Positions 34,306 through 45,850 of a stretch of DNA of 64,000 nt are shown here, piece by piece. Source of the stretch: Bettongia penicillata ogilbyi (Eukaryota > Chordata > Mammalia > Diprotodontia > Potoroidae); NCBI GenBank assembly GCA_023548195.1, contig JAJHZJ010000028.1, positions 3,111,001 through 3,175,000 on the forward strand, read 5' to 3'. Both the position numbers and the translations under genes were made by a program. The stretch's first letter is position 1, and the number at the start of each line of letters is the position of its first letter. Under the pieces are notes generated by a model. That model was not told the DNA's origin. It was given only the letters and a program-made list of their open reading frames with translations, and searched no databases.

Positions 34306-34586
34306 CTTCTTCAAAGGTCAAGAAAATATCTTTGTACAGCTTTGTTACTCTGTTAGGAATATGTCTACTTATGTATTCTGATGTAATTAACTTATAAAAA
34401 GTCCCAAAATTTAACTTCCACTGTCAGTAACCAGTACATTAATCTGTCAAACGGCTAGATATACCTTCACCCATTTCATTTTTGTCTATTCATACTTGAT
34501 GTTCACATTTTGTGAAGCATGTAATTATATAACTGAAAACCTGAAAACAAGGGTCACTTTAAGATAACATTTTTCCTTTGTTGCAG

Positions 34587-34729
34587 AATTCTGGAATTGA
34601 AAAGGCCTTTTTGTTTGATGTGGTCAGTAAAATTTATATTGCAACAGATAGTACCCCTGTGGATATGCAGACATATGAACTCTGCTGTGATATGATAGAT
34701 GTGGTTATCGACATTTCTTGTATATATGG
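34587..34729 (+). CDS. RRAGD: RRAGD coding exon 5 (roadblock-type dimerisation domain)
   Basis: The acceptor is ctttgttgcag and the donor is gtaagt, a strong consensus. It encodes 47 residues from [20 protein letters not shown] through [20 protein letters not shown] to SCIY, then two bases of a Gly codon (GG|T) completed in exon 6. This is the core of the C-terminal domain through which RagC/D pair with RagA/B and contact Ragulator. The residues [10 protein letters not shown] and DISC fit RagD; RagC has SSPVDMQSYE and DVSC (recalled). Intron 4 (1.45 kb) upstream contains two adjacent antisense MIRs. Confidence 0.97.
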
Positions 34730-34825
34730 GTAAGTTGAGTGAATCATTATTTGAACAAAGCCCTTCTTCTCTCACATAACATTTTGTTTTAAGGTGTTAT
34801 TTTATTTAAGGCATTTGGGGAAGGG

Positions 34826-35056
34826 GAAGCAAACAAGCATTTATACAGGACCTACTAAGTGCTAGATACTGTACTAAATGTTTTTATAAGTATCAACTTA
34901 TTTTATCCTTACAACAACTCTGGGAGGTATCTCCATTTTGCAGTTGAAGAAACCGAAATAAACAGGTTAAGTGACTTACTCAGGGTGTCTGACTGGTTTT
35001 GAGCTCAGGTCTTCTCAATTCCATGTCCATTTTTCTATCCACTGCTCTACCTTTGG
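34826..35056 (-). mobile_element. MIR at the start of intron 5
   Basis: Antisense: aacaagcatttatacaggac, aacaactctgggaggtatct, gttaagtgacttactcaggg and tttctatccactgctctacc. Confidence 0.75.
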
Positions 35057-35454
35057 AATACTTCAGGACTAGAAATGGCAAGGTTCTATTTGTACAGAAA
35101 TCTGTCAGAATATAATGAGTACACATATCCTTAGAAAGTAATGAGATTTGCTGAGATAATAGAGACCTGTAAACACTGAGTTAATGCCCCATGTTTACAA
35201 CAATTCTATCATCTCCTTCAGGAAAGAGGTGGGATTATTTTGGCCATACTTATAGATTATCTCTCCTATTATAGGAACCTTACAAAGGCAAACCAAGCAG
35301 ATGTTATCTGCTTAAAGTATATTCCAGTAGAACTGTACATTGTATTATGGATATGTTCTTTGAAAAATAGTACTATATACATTGTATACAATATAAATTC
35401 AACCTTATGGGGAAGAATTGGACCTTATTTCTCGACCTGACAAAATTGAACATT

Positions 35455-36010
35455 ACTTAACAAGCATTTATTAAGTGACTACTCATAGGTGTTCTATAAA
35501 TGTTAGTTTTCTGCCCTATACACTGAAGATAGAAAAAGAAAATGAAGCTTTCTCTGCCCTAAAGGTGGGGAAGTTCTCTCAGAGAAAGCAATTTGTACAT
35601 ATTTTAATTAGTAAATGCAAAATATATTCAAAGTAAATGCAAAGTAATTTTGGGAAGGAGGGTATGAGGGACTGGGGTAGAGAGGTTAGAAAACACCTCC
35701 CTATAGGAAGTGTCACTTATATTTAGACAAGAAGAAAGAAAGGTGAATATGAGCAGGTAGTTCATTATAGGAACAGATGGGAAATATAATATAATGTATG
35801 AAGAATACAGCAAGTAGGCCATTTTGGTTGGAATGAAGAATCCATGAAAGACAGTGATATACAAGCATCCTGGAAAGGTAGGCTGAGGCCAGATTGTGAA
35901 AGTCTTTGAATGACAAACAGAAGCATTAAATTTTATTGTAGAAGCAAAAGAGGGTTTCCTGAGCAAGGAAGTGACATGGTCAGACCTGTGTTTTAGGAAT
36001 ATCAATCTGG
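35455..36010 (-). mobile_element. Antisense L2, block 1 of a dispersed copy
   Basis: It reads aacaagcatttattaagtga, agcaagtaggccattttggt, aggctgaggccagattgtga, gtgacatggtcagacctgtg. This is the antisense of the L2 3' coding region. The next L2 block in order is at 37235. Confidence 0.8.
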
Positions 36011-36214
36011 GTTTTTCAAAATTAAATTTTAACTTTATGTTAATTTATGTTAATTTTGTAACAAATACCAAATAAAATGAGCACTTTACATTGTAGAATA
36101 GGAGAGGATTGTTTTGTAGAAGACAAAATAAAACTTACTTTAATTTTTAAGTATATAACAAAGTCAGCCTGTAATTTTCAAAGCATTGATTCCTTTTGGC
36201 CTTCATTCTATTGT

Positions 36215-36264
36215 CTCTGTCTCTGTCTCTCTCTCTTTCTTTCTCTCTCTCTCTCTTTCTCTGG
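36215..36264. repeat. (CT)n tract
   Basis: Pyrimidine repeat tctctgtctctgtctctc and onward, inside the L1 remnant of intron 5. Confidence 0.9.
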
Positions 36265-36681
36265 TGGGGAGAGGGAAATATTCCTATTGTAATTTTCTTC
36301 TCCATTGTACCTTCCTAATTGAGGAGTGGGGGGTGGTGGTGAAGAAAAGCAAAACCCATATAACAAATATGTGTAATTAAACAAAACAAATTTTCACATT
36401 GACCATGCCCAAAACTGTATGTCATATTCTCCATCTTGAGTCCATCACCTCTCTGTCAGGTGGTATATAATATGTTTCTTTATTTTTCCTCTGAAGTTGT
36501 GGTTGGTTATTTCATTGATCAGAGTTGTTTATTCTTCAGGGTTATTTTTCTTTACAATGTTGTTATATAAGTTGTTCTGGTTTTCTTACTTCCTTCTTCA
36601 TCAGTTTATCTTAGGCTTCCCAAGTTTCTTCTAACTGTAGTTTTTGTTATTTCTTATTGGCACAATAATATTCTATTACAC

Positions 36682-37158
36682 TGTAGCACCAACATGATAT
36701 TCACAGTGCCTATGACAGCCATGGATATACCAGCACAATTCTGAATCGTGAAATACAACAGACTCTCCACAAGGAAGACAGAACCAAAACATTTATTCAG
36801 ACACCAGAAAGCCAGATCCCAACACCAGAAAGCTAAATCCATCACAGTAACGAAGAAGTCTATACACAATAACAATGCGAAGGGCAATACCATACCCAAG
36901 CCTTCTCTCTGTTAGGCTTCCCACAAACCAGCTCCCCCAAACAAATCACAAACAAGCTCTCTCACTCATGGTAGTCAGCTGCCTGCTTTTCTCTCTTTCC
37001 CTCAGTTCTGATTGCAGTGATCAAATTTCCTCTCAGCTTTGCTCTAGCTCCACCTTGTCATGTTCTACCCTTTCTGCTCCACCCCTCCTGCTCCATGGGA
37101 TCTTCCCATTAAGAAGCAAAATTACATTAAAAATAGGCAAAAATGCACTATCAATGCA
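36682..37158 (-). mobile_element. Solo LTR of an endogenous retrovirus
   Basis: A 477-bp insertion that breaks L1 sequence between ttctattaca and ataatataccataatt. On the minus strand it starts TGCATTGATAG and ends GGTGCTACA, the TG...CA form of LTRs. A minus-strand AATAAA lies at 36792-36797, about 110 bases before the 3' end, followed by T/G-rich sequence: an R/U5-like layout. A 21-bp unit (acaccagaaagc...) is repeated at 36800-36841. The flanks ttaca and taaca are a decayed candidate duplication. No internal viral genes are present. Confidence 0.7.
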
Positions 37159-37234
37159 TAACATAATATACCATAATTGATTAATCTACTCCCCAAAGGA
37201 TGGGCATCCCCAATATCAATTTATCACTTCTGTA

Positions 37235-37545
37235 AAGGATGACATGGAGAAAAGAGAAACTCTAAACAAGAAGACCACTTTGGAGGCTAGCAGGATGACC
37301 ACTAGAGATGGAGTAGTAACATTGTGAACTGAAAGATGGGAAGGATTTTAGAGGTTGTGGAGGTGGAATCTACAGGACTTGGCAACTTGAATGTTAGGGT
37401 TCAGATAGACAAGGAAGACAGGTGCAAAGATGATGTCCTCAATGGAAACAGAGATGTTAGAAAGAAGGTAAGGGGAAAAAAAGTTAGGGGTTTGGGAGAA
37501 AAGATAATGAATTCTGCAAATCTTTCCTGTCATCAATTTTAAACA
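37235..37545 (-). mobile_element. Antisense L2, block 2
   Basis: It reads agaccactttggaggctagc, gttgtggaggtggaatctac, aggacttggcaacttgaatg. It continues block 1 after a 1.2-kb L1/LTR insertion. Confidence 0.75.
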
Positions 37546-38759
37546 TCGTTTATATAGAATTGTAATAGAAAAATTTTAGTTTTCCAATTTTAGTTGGTTT
37601 TTATTGATTATTTTTTGTTTTAAAATTACCTACATTTCCCCCTGCATAACTCCCTCAGCACCTTCCCAGGGAAACATCCTTTATAACAAGTCAGAAAAAG
37701 AGGAAAAGAAGGAAAAAACTCTAGCAAAACCAATATATACATACAAAGTTTTATATTAAACATAATGTTCCACAGCCATGGACTTCTACCTCTGCAAAGG
37801 AGTGGGGGAAGTGACATGTAATTTCTTGAGGCTTTGCTTTTTGTCATTGACTTCCTTGGAGTATATGTCACACAATAAAATCTCTGGGTGAAAGTGTACA
37901 GATATTTTGGTTGCTTTATTTGCATAATTCCACACTGCTTTTCAGAAAGGTTATGCTAGCTGGTCACTCCTCCAACAATGCATTAAGGACATGTCTTTCT
38001 ACTACCCTTTCAGATTAACTATTCCCATTTTTTGTCATATTTTCCAGTCTACTGGTGTAAGGTGAGACCTCAGCGTGTTTCCATTTGTATATCTATTAGC
38101 ACTAATGATGTGGAATATTTTTTCATACATTTGTCGACAGGCTGTAATTCTTTGGAGAAAATCAAGTTAATAAATGTATTAAGCAATTTCTTTGTTTCAG
38201 ATATGTATAAACACTTTGGGGGCAGAAGATGGGTAGAAAGTTTTGAGGGAAAAAGGGTGATAGGAAAAATGGCCTTGAGGGTTTTTACCCTCGAGGAACT
38301 CACAGTCTAATGAAATGCTTCTTGGAATCCTTTGGTCACTAACTTATCAGGGAATGACTTTTGCTCTTTTGTATTTGTCAGTTGTCTGTATATCTTGGAT
38401 GAGATACTTTTCAGAGAGATTTGATACCATTTTTTTTCTATTTCAACTACTTTTCTTAGGTTAGATGCATTGATTTTATTCATGCAAAATCTTTCCAGTT
38501 TCTTGTAGTTGAAATGACCTCTTTTACCTTTTGTAATTGACTCTATCCCATGTTTGGTTAAGAATGCACTTTCTATCCACAAAAAGTTATGGAAGATATG
38601 TGATTTGCTTCTCTTCTAATAGTTAATGGTATAATTTTTCTATCATGTTAAGAGTCCATTTTGAATTTTTTTTGCAGAAAAAATGGTCGAAAAATGCGAT
38701 TTGAGCTTAATTTCTATCAAACTCCTTTCTAGTTTTACCAGTAGTTCTTATAAAATAGG

Positions 38760-38830
38760 GGGTTCTTTCTTTTTTTCCTTCTTTTCCTTCTCTCTTTATT
38801 TCCTTCTTTCTTTCTTTCTTTTTTTTTGTT
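38760..38830. repeat. T/C-rich (TTTC)n tract
   Basis: Pyrimidine-only sequence with ttctttctttctttcttt, next to the SINE at 38838. Confidence 0.85.
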
Positions 38831-38837
38831 ATTTTGA

Positions 38838-38962
38838 GGCACATAGGGTTAAGTGACTTGCCCACGGTCAAACAGCTAGTAAATATCTGAGATCTGATTT
38901 TAAATCAGGTCCTCTTGACTCCAGGGCTGGTGTTCTATCCATGTACCACTTAGCTGTTCCTT
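38838..38962 (-). mobile_element. MAR1/MIR-type SINE, head part
   Basis: Antisense: gggttaagtgacttgccca, aacagctagtaaatatctga and ggtgttctatccatgtacc, then cacttagctgttcc. It is inserted in an antisense L1. Confidence 0.7.
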
Positions 38963-40949
38963 AGGAGTTTTGTCTAAAGTAATTTATATTTTGGGATTTA
39001 TGGAACACTGAATTATTGAGCTCAGTTATTTTTATTCTTCCTTGTCTAGTTTTTGACATTTAAAAAATGCAACCAGTATTAAGTGGCTTTGATGATTGTT
39101 GCTTAATAATATATTTTGATGTCTGAAGGTACTGTCCTCCTTTAGTCCTACCTTTTTCATGAAATTCTATGTTTTATTTCTCTAAAGGAATGTTTGTTCA
39201 GCAGTCTTGTATTATTCAAATTTCCTTTTCTTTATATTTGAAAGTTTTTCTCTTGAATACTTGCACAATATTTTTTTTTCTCATTGGAATTATTAAATTT
39301 AAGTGCATAGAATTTGGTCTTCAAGCTTGAAGTTTTCTGCACCTGTGGTGCAGAAATAACTCCAATTAGTGCTCCCCTGCCTCCCTGAACCCATATTCAG
39401 ACAGTTTTCTTGTGTTATTTCCTGCACTGCTGTGTATAAGTTTTTTGATTTATCATATTCTTCTGTGAGAACTGTGATCCTAAAGTTGATTCTGTGCATC
39501 ATAGAGATCATGTGTTCTTTTAACATTATTTCCTGTAGCTTTTATTCTAGATTTTTCCTTCAGTATTTTTATATTCCAAATTCTGTTACTCTCTCTTTTG
39601 CTTCTTAGGAGAAATTCACTACCATGGATTCAAGTTTTTCCTGATCTGCTAATAAATTTCTGCTGAGAAGTCTATAGATTCTAATATTTGTTCTTTTCTA
39701 ACTTCTCCTTTGGTTTTCATTTCTCTTTTGAACCATTCTGGAATAGTTTATCATTCAATTCTCTCTTGGGATTCCACAGGGAATAGGTTCAGTTTTCTTT
39801 GTAATGTAATATTAAGAGAGCTTTGTAATCTTCTTTTATCTAATTTTAGCATTTCTTCTATTAATTTATCTCCTTGAACTTTAGGTTTTTAATTGAATTT
39901 TTATGCTCTGAAACATTTTTATTTCAGCCTTTATTTCTGACTCCTTTCCCTTTGGTGATGGGTATACCTCTGGGATTGGAGTGCAGAGATGCTTTGGCAT
40001 TTTCCTAGTGGGCAATTTACTTTTCCATAATCTTAGTCCCTACCCTAAGTATCTCCAAGGGGACAGGACTGGTCCTAGATGGATATAAATCCCCTTTCCT
40101 TCAGGCCAAGAACAGTCCCTCACATTGCCCGCCATACCAATTCCTTCCCCAGAACTCATCCTTTTCTTTTCTGGTTAGGCTGAATCAAACTCTTCTGTTT
40201 TTTGCAGGATTGGGAGAGAGCAGTAGGGGTGTTCTTTACGGATTCTCTGCTGCCTTGGTGTCCTCTAACAGAGCCCCATCTTAGGCGAAGGTAGCCTGAT
40301 GATTCCCACATCTTCTCTCATGTGTCTGGGCAAAATCAAAGCCTGCTGCTTGTTGCAGAGGGGTAGAGAAAAAGCAGGGAGTGCTGCAGAAAAATCTCTG
40401 CAGCATAAGGAGATTTTATGTATTGCTCCCAGGTATAAGCCTGTGGGTTCATTTGTATGGCCTACTGGAATATGATGGGAAAAGGACAAATCAAGGATTA
40501 GTGTACTCCAGTGTTAATTAGGGAGGCTTTTTACCTTATCCGGCCTTTTGCTTTCTAATCTTGGGAATTCAGCTGTAATTGTTGGTACATAATTTCTCTT
40601 TGGTGAGATGTTTAAGAGTGAGTGGGCACCTGAGAAAATTATTAGTCTGCCATCTTTTTGGTCCCTAATTAGAAGTCCCTAATCTTCAGACATTGGCAAT
40701 TCTCGTTCCTACCATATTGTTTTCAAGTGGAACTGTCAGGAGCTGCTTTGCCTACCAACCGCCATTTTTATCATATCAGTAGCCACAGGTAGCAATTACA
40801 ATTTTTTATGGAATGAAGCTTTTTATATTTGGCAGTTCTATACCCCAATATAATAATTAGTAAACAGTCCTTTGGATGGGGTTTTTGAAAAAACTTTGGT
40901 TTTGCTTATTAAAATCATCTACCATTTTCTGAAATAAAAAAAAAAAAGA

Positions 40950-41035
40950 TAATGGCTTCTATTTTGGACTTGTTGAGTTTGAGATGCCAAGGGATATTCA
41001 GTTAGACACATCCAGTAGGTAACTGCTAATGTAGG
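40950..41035 (-). mobile_element. Antisense L2, block 3
   Basis: It reads ttctattttggacttgttga, gtttgagatgccaagggata. It continues block 2 after an L1 insertion of about 3.4 kb. Confidence 0.7.
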
Positions 41036-41039
41036 AATG

Positions 41040-41430
41040 ATGGTTTGGATTCCTCTCCTGAATATGCTTCTGACTCTGTGGACTTTGCTACCATGTCTCC
41101 ACTACTTCCTTATCTTGGAAATTTTCTCAGTCCTTCTGACCTTCTCATCCTGGAATGTTCTTCCATCCCATTGATGAGTTCCTCCTGGAACATCTATTTT
41201 GAGAAAAGACCCTGGCAAGTATCCTTGATTGACGCTGTCCTAACTCTAGTGCTGACTCTTTGGACTTTGCCATCATACTACTGTGGCTACCCTACCTTTC
41301 TCCTCTCCCTATCTTCCTCATCTTTTCAGTTCCCTTTGATGTGTTATCTTCCCCATAAGCTCCTTTCTTGTATTTTTATCCTCAGTGCTTTGCACAGTAC
41401 TTGGCACATAGTAAACATTTAATAAATATT
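41040..41430 (+). mobile_element. Sense L2/CR1-like 3' end inserted in an antisense L2
   Basis: It reads ctcatcctggaatgttcttc, agtgctttgcacagtacttg, gcacatagtaaacatttaat. There is a hint of an internal repeat: ctgactctgtggactttgc near 41071 and ctgactctttggactttgc near 41253. Confidence 0.65.
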
Positions 41431-41439
41431 TATTGCCTT

Positions 41440-41525
41440 GACTGGAGTTTAGGAGAGTCTAGAGCTAGATATGTAGATCTGGATTCATCTGCATAAGGAT
41501 GACAGTTGAAGGTGGTGTGTACGTG
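41440..41525 (-). mobile_element. Antisense L2, block 4
   Basis: It reads actggagtttaggagagtct, gatctggattcatctgcata. It is separated from block 3 by a sense L2-like 3' end at 41040-41430. Confidence 0.65.
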
Positions 41526-42769
41526 AGAGTGAGTGTGTGTGTATGCTTTGTCTAGACTAAAAGGAACATGTAACAGGTAATATTTTGACTCTGCTTTGTC
41601 TGACTTATCATGGTAATTCATGATAGGGAAGTAGTGATTTCTTGGTATCTTATTACCCTGTGAGGTTCCTCTTCAGACTTGGATTTCACTCTCTCTTAAA
41701 TCACTAATGATGTTAAAGGCTTGTAAATGTTTCCCTAAAAATTCCACTGGGCCTCTTTGTTCCTCTGGTGAGTGTTCGTTTCTCCCCTCCCCGCCAGACA
41801 ATGGTCTTTTGCATCTGTACTAACTTTCCTTGAGGTAGCAATCCTTGTTTATGGATGTATTCTGCAGCACACAACTCCCACCTACAACCAACCAACGTTT
41901 CTGAATTAGGTTTTTTTGAAGGTGTTTATAAATTTTAAACTGCTGAATAAATGTGAACCATTAGTATCAATTCTCCCCCACTGTGATAAGTCAAGATTGA
42001 GGAAAGTATTAAAAATAATATAAATAAAATTAATTTAGGTAGTAAAGCCAAACACTGTTAAATCAGTGCAGGCAAAGCCACATACAAGTTTTATGAAGTC
42101 CTGTTGTATTTGAATAACCTTAGCTCCTTTTTGGTTCTGATGAATTGAAGATGCTAACCAAAATATGAGTGGTCAAAGTAAGAGGAAGTGGGACCAGGAG
42201 ACCATTCTTCTACACTGAGCTGAGACTGGATGGCCACATCATTCAGCTTTGGAGTAAGTTTCATTTCAATAGAAACTTGTGATACTGTGACTTTTTTTTA
42301 AAAGTTATGGTGGACAGCCATTTCTGCTAGGTGAGCAACAGTTTGTGAAGACCTGAATGTGAAAATAGATTTGTGTAAATGGAGCTGAAAACAAAATTAA
42401 TCTGGTACAGGTATAATTATTTGCATGATTAATACTATGTTTAATGGCATTTAGACATACTTGGTAAATAGATCATGTGAACTGTAATTAGCACTGTTCT
42501 TACAGAGACAAAAATAAGCATTTTGGGGAGTAATTTGGAGAAAGGACAGGAGGAACTAGATTAAGTTCTTAGACCTTTGGACTGATCATTAAGTCAATGG
42601 AATGAAGGTGTCTCCATTTTTTTATCAGGGATTTCTTATCATCTCAGATGTTAAGAAAACTGAGGGCCACAAACTCTTTTTTCACCTTCCCGCTCTTAAG
42701 GCCAGCCTTATAAAAGGTAGACATGACTATTCCCTTACGGTAGTTTAATTTTGTTTACTCAGATTGCCC

Positions 42770-43070
42770 TTTTTTTAAAAATGTTGAACTTGATAGACAT
42801 CTATAAAGATAAAATGTCCATATACAAATAACAGAAAAAGAGAATCATACGTGAATCCATGAAATCCAGTCTCTACAATACATAGATTGTTGCTTTTTTA
42901 GGTACATGTTAAATTTAACTTGATAATCCCAATACTGCCCTTTGGAACTTCCTTTTACATATTAAATTTTTTTTAATTTTTAAATTTATTGTTGTTTGCA
43001 TTTGTATCACTATTCTACTCTTCGTCTCCCCCTTTCTCTCCACCCCGTCCCAACTCTACCTCAGTCAGGA
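42770..43070 (-). mobile_element. Probable L1 3' end fragment
   Basis: It reads gataaaatgtccatatacaa, taaatttaacttgataatcc, then a T-rich/pyrimidine-rich stretch like other L1 3' ends in the window. Confidence 0.45.
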
Positions 43071-43639
43071 TCATCAGAGAGAAAGACAGAGAAAGAAAGA
43101 AAGATGGTGTCTGAGAATGAGATTTAGATTTCTGAATCATGGTTTAAAATGTAGGAGTGATAGGCCCTGACAAAAGATGGAGTGCATTTAACTAATAAAA
43201 ATAATAAAATACATAAATAATATTAATTAAATTAATTGAATAATAATAAAAATATCTTTGCTTAGACACAAAAGTATAACCAAATGGTTGTTAAAGTAAA
43301 AAGGAAAGAAGAGGAACAAAGCCACCTATATAGAGCTATCAAACCAGACTTTGTAGAAAGTAGCTATGTAGTAGAGGGAAAAGTAATGGTTGAGACATTC
43401 AGAAATTCATAGAGCTCAAAATCCAAGAAAGTAGTCAGTATTACAGCCCTCCTTGGGTACTTACATAGAACTGCATGAGGCATGTGTAGCAAACAAGACA
43501 AACCAAAGATCCTGATGCAAGGAGACAAATTTGACAGATACCTATTAACAAGGATAACAAGGAGATGGTTCTGGTAGTGTACATTTTATATCAAGATGGG
43601 CAAAAGGGGGGTGAGTGTCATTTTATAATAATAAAATAT

Positions 43640-44080
43640 ACTCGAATGAGGAAATCTAAGAGCCTGATAGAGGGAAGTATGATGGAGAATATTTGAATGA
43701 AACTCATAGGAGATAGAACAGGAGATATAATCAGAATATACTATATATCAGCAATGTCAAACTCAAAAAGAAATGAGGACTGCTAGACTATAAATAAGGA
43801 TCCCTAAGGGTATATATTGACATAAAGGTTTTTTTTAAATTTTGTTAAAAATTTCCCAATTACAGGCAGTGTGTGTTTGACACCTTTGATATAGACCACC
43901 TTATTATAGATGAGTTCAAGAAACATCACAAGTCTCACACCAGAGGTGTGATATGGTACTGATGTAAGACTTCAGTTATCCAAACATTCGGAAACATTCT
44001 GTCTGCCATAAGCAGGACTGCTAATAATTTTAATATTTCAATTCTAGGTTATCTGAAAGGACAGAAAAATAGGGAAATTA
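43640..44080 (+). mobile_element. CR1/L3-type LINE endonuclease remnant, split by a hAT
   Basis: Plus-strand frames read SLIEGSMMENI.MKLIGDRT, then GDII..YY before a hAT insertion. After it come YRPP-like sequence, a stretch matching VMGDFNYPDI (seen as LM.DFSYPNI) and KHSVCHKQDC. This is the N-terminal endonuclease of CR1/L3 LINEs (recalled pattern MGDFN.PDI). It is heavily mutated. The hAT copy at 43749-43888 lies exactly between YY and RPP. Confidence 0.6.
43749..43888. mobile_element. hAT short element, family ending GTGTTTGACACC
   Basis: It starts CAGCAATGTCAAACTC and ends GTTTGACACCTTTG, imperfect terminal inverted repeats of the hAT (Charlie-like) type. It has the same termini as the copy at 52730-52918 and disrupts a CR1/L3 coding remnant. 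Confidence 0.6.
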
Positions 44081-44099
44081 GAAACAAGATTAAGTTTGA

Positions 44100-44150
44100 G
44101 GAAAAAAAGATGTTTTGGATTTATTGAGCTTGAGATGTTGTAAGGGTAAG
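44100..44150 (-). mobile_element. Second antisense L2, first block
   Basis: It reads gttttggatttattgagctt, gagatgttg. It repeats the part of L2 seen at 40950, so it belongs to a separate copy. Confidence 0.5.
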
Positions 44151-44199
44151 CAAAGTGGGATTTTTTTTTGTTGTTTTCTTTTCAGAGTTCAATTTCTCA

Positions 44200-44705
44200 G
44201 GCTCAGGCTAAATTGTGAGCATCTGAGGGATTGATCTCCTTCAAAGCCTGATAATTCACAGCTGCGCTGAGTTACATGGATTGTGATGGCTTCTAGCTCT
44301 GAGCCTATTAGTTGAAAACTATATATAGTGAGAGGCTGGTATTTTGTTTTGGGGGTTTGCTTATGGAAAGGAACTTTTGATTTCCTGGACTGGACTCTGA
44401 GTAGCCATTTGTTAAGAGACCCCCCCACACACAACTATTTAGAGGTTTGTGCTGTACTGATCTAGTGATGTATGTAGGTGGTTGTATTACTTTATTCAGA
44501 CAATAAGAGCCTCTGTTGAATCTCTGTGCTGATTTCTCTGTTTGTATTTTCTATACTCATTTCTTTACTTCTATATGTTTAGTTAAAGAAGGGTTGTTAA
44601 CCCCTTTGAAGGGTCTTTCCTTTATAAAGCAGATCAAAGAACCTCTGCTAGCAAGCCATCCTGGATGTGCTAGTATGGTTGCTACTACAGATACATATGG
44701 ATAAC
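44200..44705 (+). mobile_element. Candidate solo LTR or unclassified insertion in L2
   Basis: This 500-bp block separates two L2 pieces (44150 and 44712). It contains a TATA-like ctatatatagtgag at about 44320, a short C-run with CA at 44421-44432, and near 44500 attcagacaataagagcctc followed by T-rich sequence. That order (TATA, then a polyadenylation-like signal) suggests an LTR, but no clear TG...CA ends or target duplication are visible. Confidence 0.3.
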
Positions 44706-44711
44706 TAGGTG

Positions 44712-45130
44712 GAGATTTCTAGTAGTCCTTGGAACTCAGGAGAAAGAGAAGAACTGGACATTTAGATTTGGTAGTGTTCTATACAGAGATGATAGTGGAA
44801 CTCATGAAAACTGAAAGAGACAGACCCAAAATAGAGCCCAAATACCCCCATGTAGAGAACAGGGCACTGATGATGATCTACCAAGAGACTGACAGGTAGG
44901 AAGAGAACCAGGAGAGATCAGTGTCTTAACTCAGGGAAGAGAGAATCTATAGGAATGTGTCATCCACCTTGTCAGATACTGCAGAGAGGTTAACAAGGAT
45001 GAAGACAGAAAAATCCATTATTTTTAGCAACAGAGATTTGTAGGCACACTTGGACAGAACAATTTCAGTTGAATGATAAGGTCAAAGATTTCAAACAGTG
45101 GAGAAGGGAGTGGGAGATATAGATTATTAC
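44712..45130 (-). mobile_element. Second antisense L2, middle block
   Basis: It reads aagagaaccaggagagatca, tactgcagagaggttaacaa, agaacaatttcagttgaatg, all antisense L2 reverse-transcriptase region. Confidence 0.75.
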
Positions 45131-45139
45131 ATAGTAAAT

Positions 45140-45345
45140 GGTGATCTGACCTTGGAACCAAGAAGACCTGGGTTCAATCTTGCCTCTAACACATACTGGC
45201 TGTATGAATTTAAGAAAATCATTTAACCGCTCAATGCTCTTGGCAACTGTTTAAGACAGCAAGCTGTAGAGAAGGTGCCTGCTGGTATTAGTAAAGGGAG
45301 TACCCCTCATCTGAGTTCCTTATATTGATTAAATCGGAGACGCTG
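45140..45345 (+). mobile_element. Marsupial CORE-SINE variant (first of three)
   Basis: It reads aagacctgggttcaatcttg, aaatcatttaaccgctcaat, then a distinctive 3' half: agctgtagagaaggtgcctg and gtattagtaaagggagtacc. It interrupts an antisense L2. The same 3' half recurs at 50876. Confidence 0.65.
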
Positions 45346-45347
45346 CG

Positions 45348-45850
45348 CTTATCCTTTGTTAAGAAAAGATAGTTAAGGATGATAGCTTGAGGAAATGGTT
45401 GGAGTAGGCTAAGGTTTGTTTGTTTTTTGGGTTGGAGAAACCTAGATATGTTTGACGTTTGGGGGAGAAAGGAGCCAGTAGTGGATAAGGAAAGATTGAG
45501 TAGATCAAAATTGAGTGACTAGAAAGGATTATGGAAAGAAGAGGCAAATTCCTAGAAGTGACTGAAGGGGATGGGACCAGGTGGTACTAGTGGAGAGGTT
45601 GGCCTTGGTGAGGAACAGCTCCCTCTTCCCTGGGAATCAATTAAAATAGTATTTGTAAAGCCCTTAGGAATTAACAAGGTGCCCAACACATAATAGGCCA
45701 TATCTAAATCTTCATTCTCTTCTTCTCCTTCCCCTTAGAGATGGAAGCAAAGGAAGAAAAGGTGAAAGATGATACTGAAGAGCTTTTCAGCAAGAGGGGG
45801 CTTGTAACAGATGGAGAAAGTTAGAAATATTACACTGTAATTTCTTCCTA
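45348..45850 (-). mobile_element. Second antisense L2, last block
   Basis: It continues the 44712 block after a SINE at 45140-45345: gaggaaatggttggagtagg, gatgggaccaggtggtacta, gaggttggccttggtgagga. Confidence 0.55.

Larger units (their letters stand above)
36020..37234 (-). mobile_element. Antisense L1 carrying a solo LTR
   Basis: It reads ctccatcttgagtccatcac, ttctttacaatgttgttata, ttcttattggcacaataata, then after the LTR ataccataattgattaatct and aaaggatgggcatccccaat. It separates L2 blocks 1 and 2. Confidence 0.75.
37560..40760 (-). mobile_element. Antisense L1 with internal deletions, 3' to 5' regions
   Basis: The 3' part is tcactcctccaacaatgcat, gacttttgctcttttgtatt, ctatcccatgtttggttaag. 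It continues to an ORF1-like AT/T-rich region (39.3-39.95 kb) and ends in a more GC-balanced region with gtctgccatctttttggtcc near 40650, resembling an L1 5' UTR. It contains an L2 scrap (38168-38315) and a SINE (38838-38962). The 5' limit is uncertain. Confidence 0.6.

Noticed and set aside
36654..37180. Frames on both strands in the solo LTR
   Set aside because: They lack domain similarity and are bounded by the LTR; a non-coding LTR explains the region better.
41045..41422. 125-residue frame rich in Ser and Leu
   Set aside because: It lies wholly in a sense L2/CR1-like 3' end (ending gcacatagtaaacatttaat), so it is LINE remnant.
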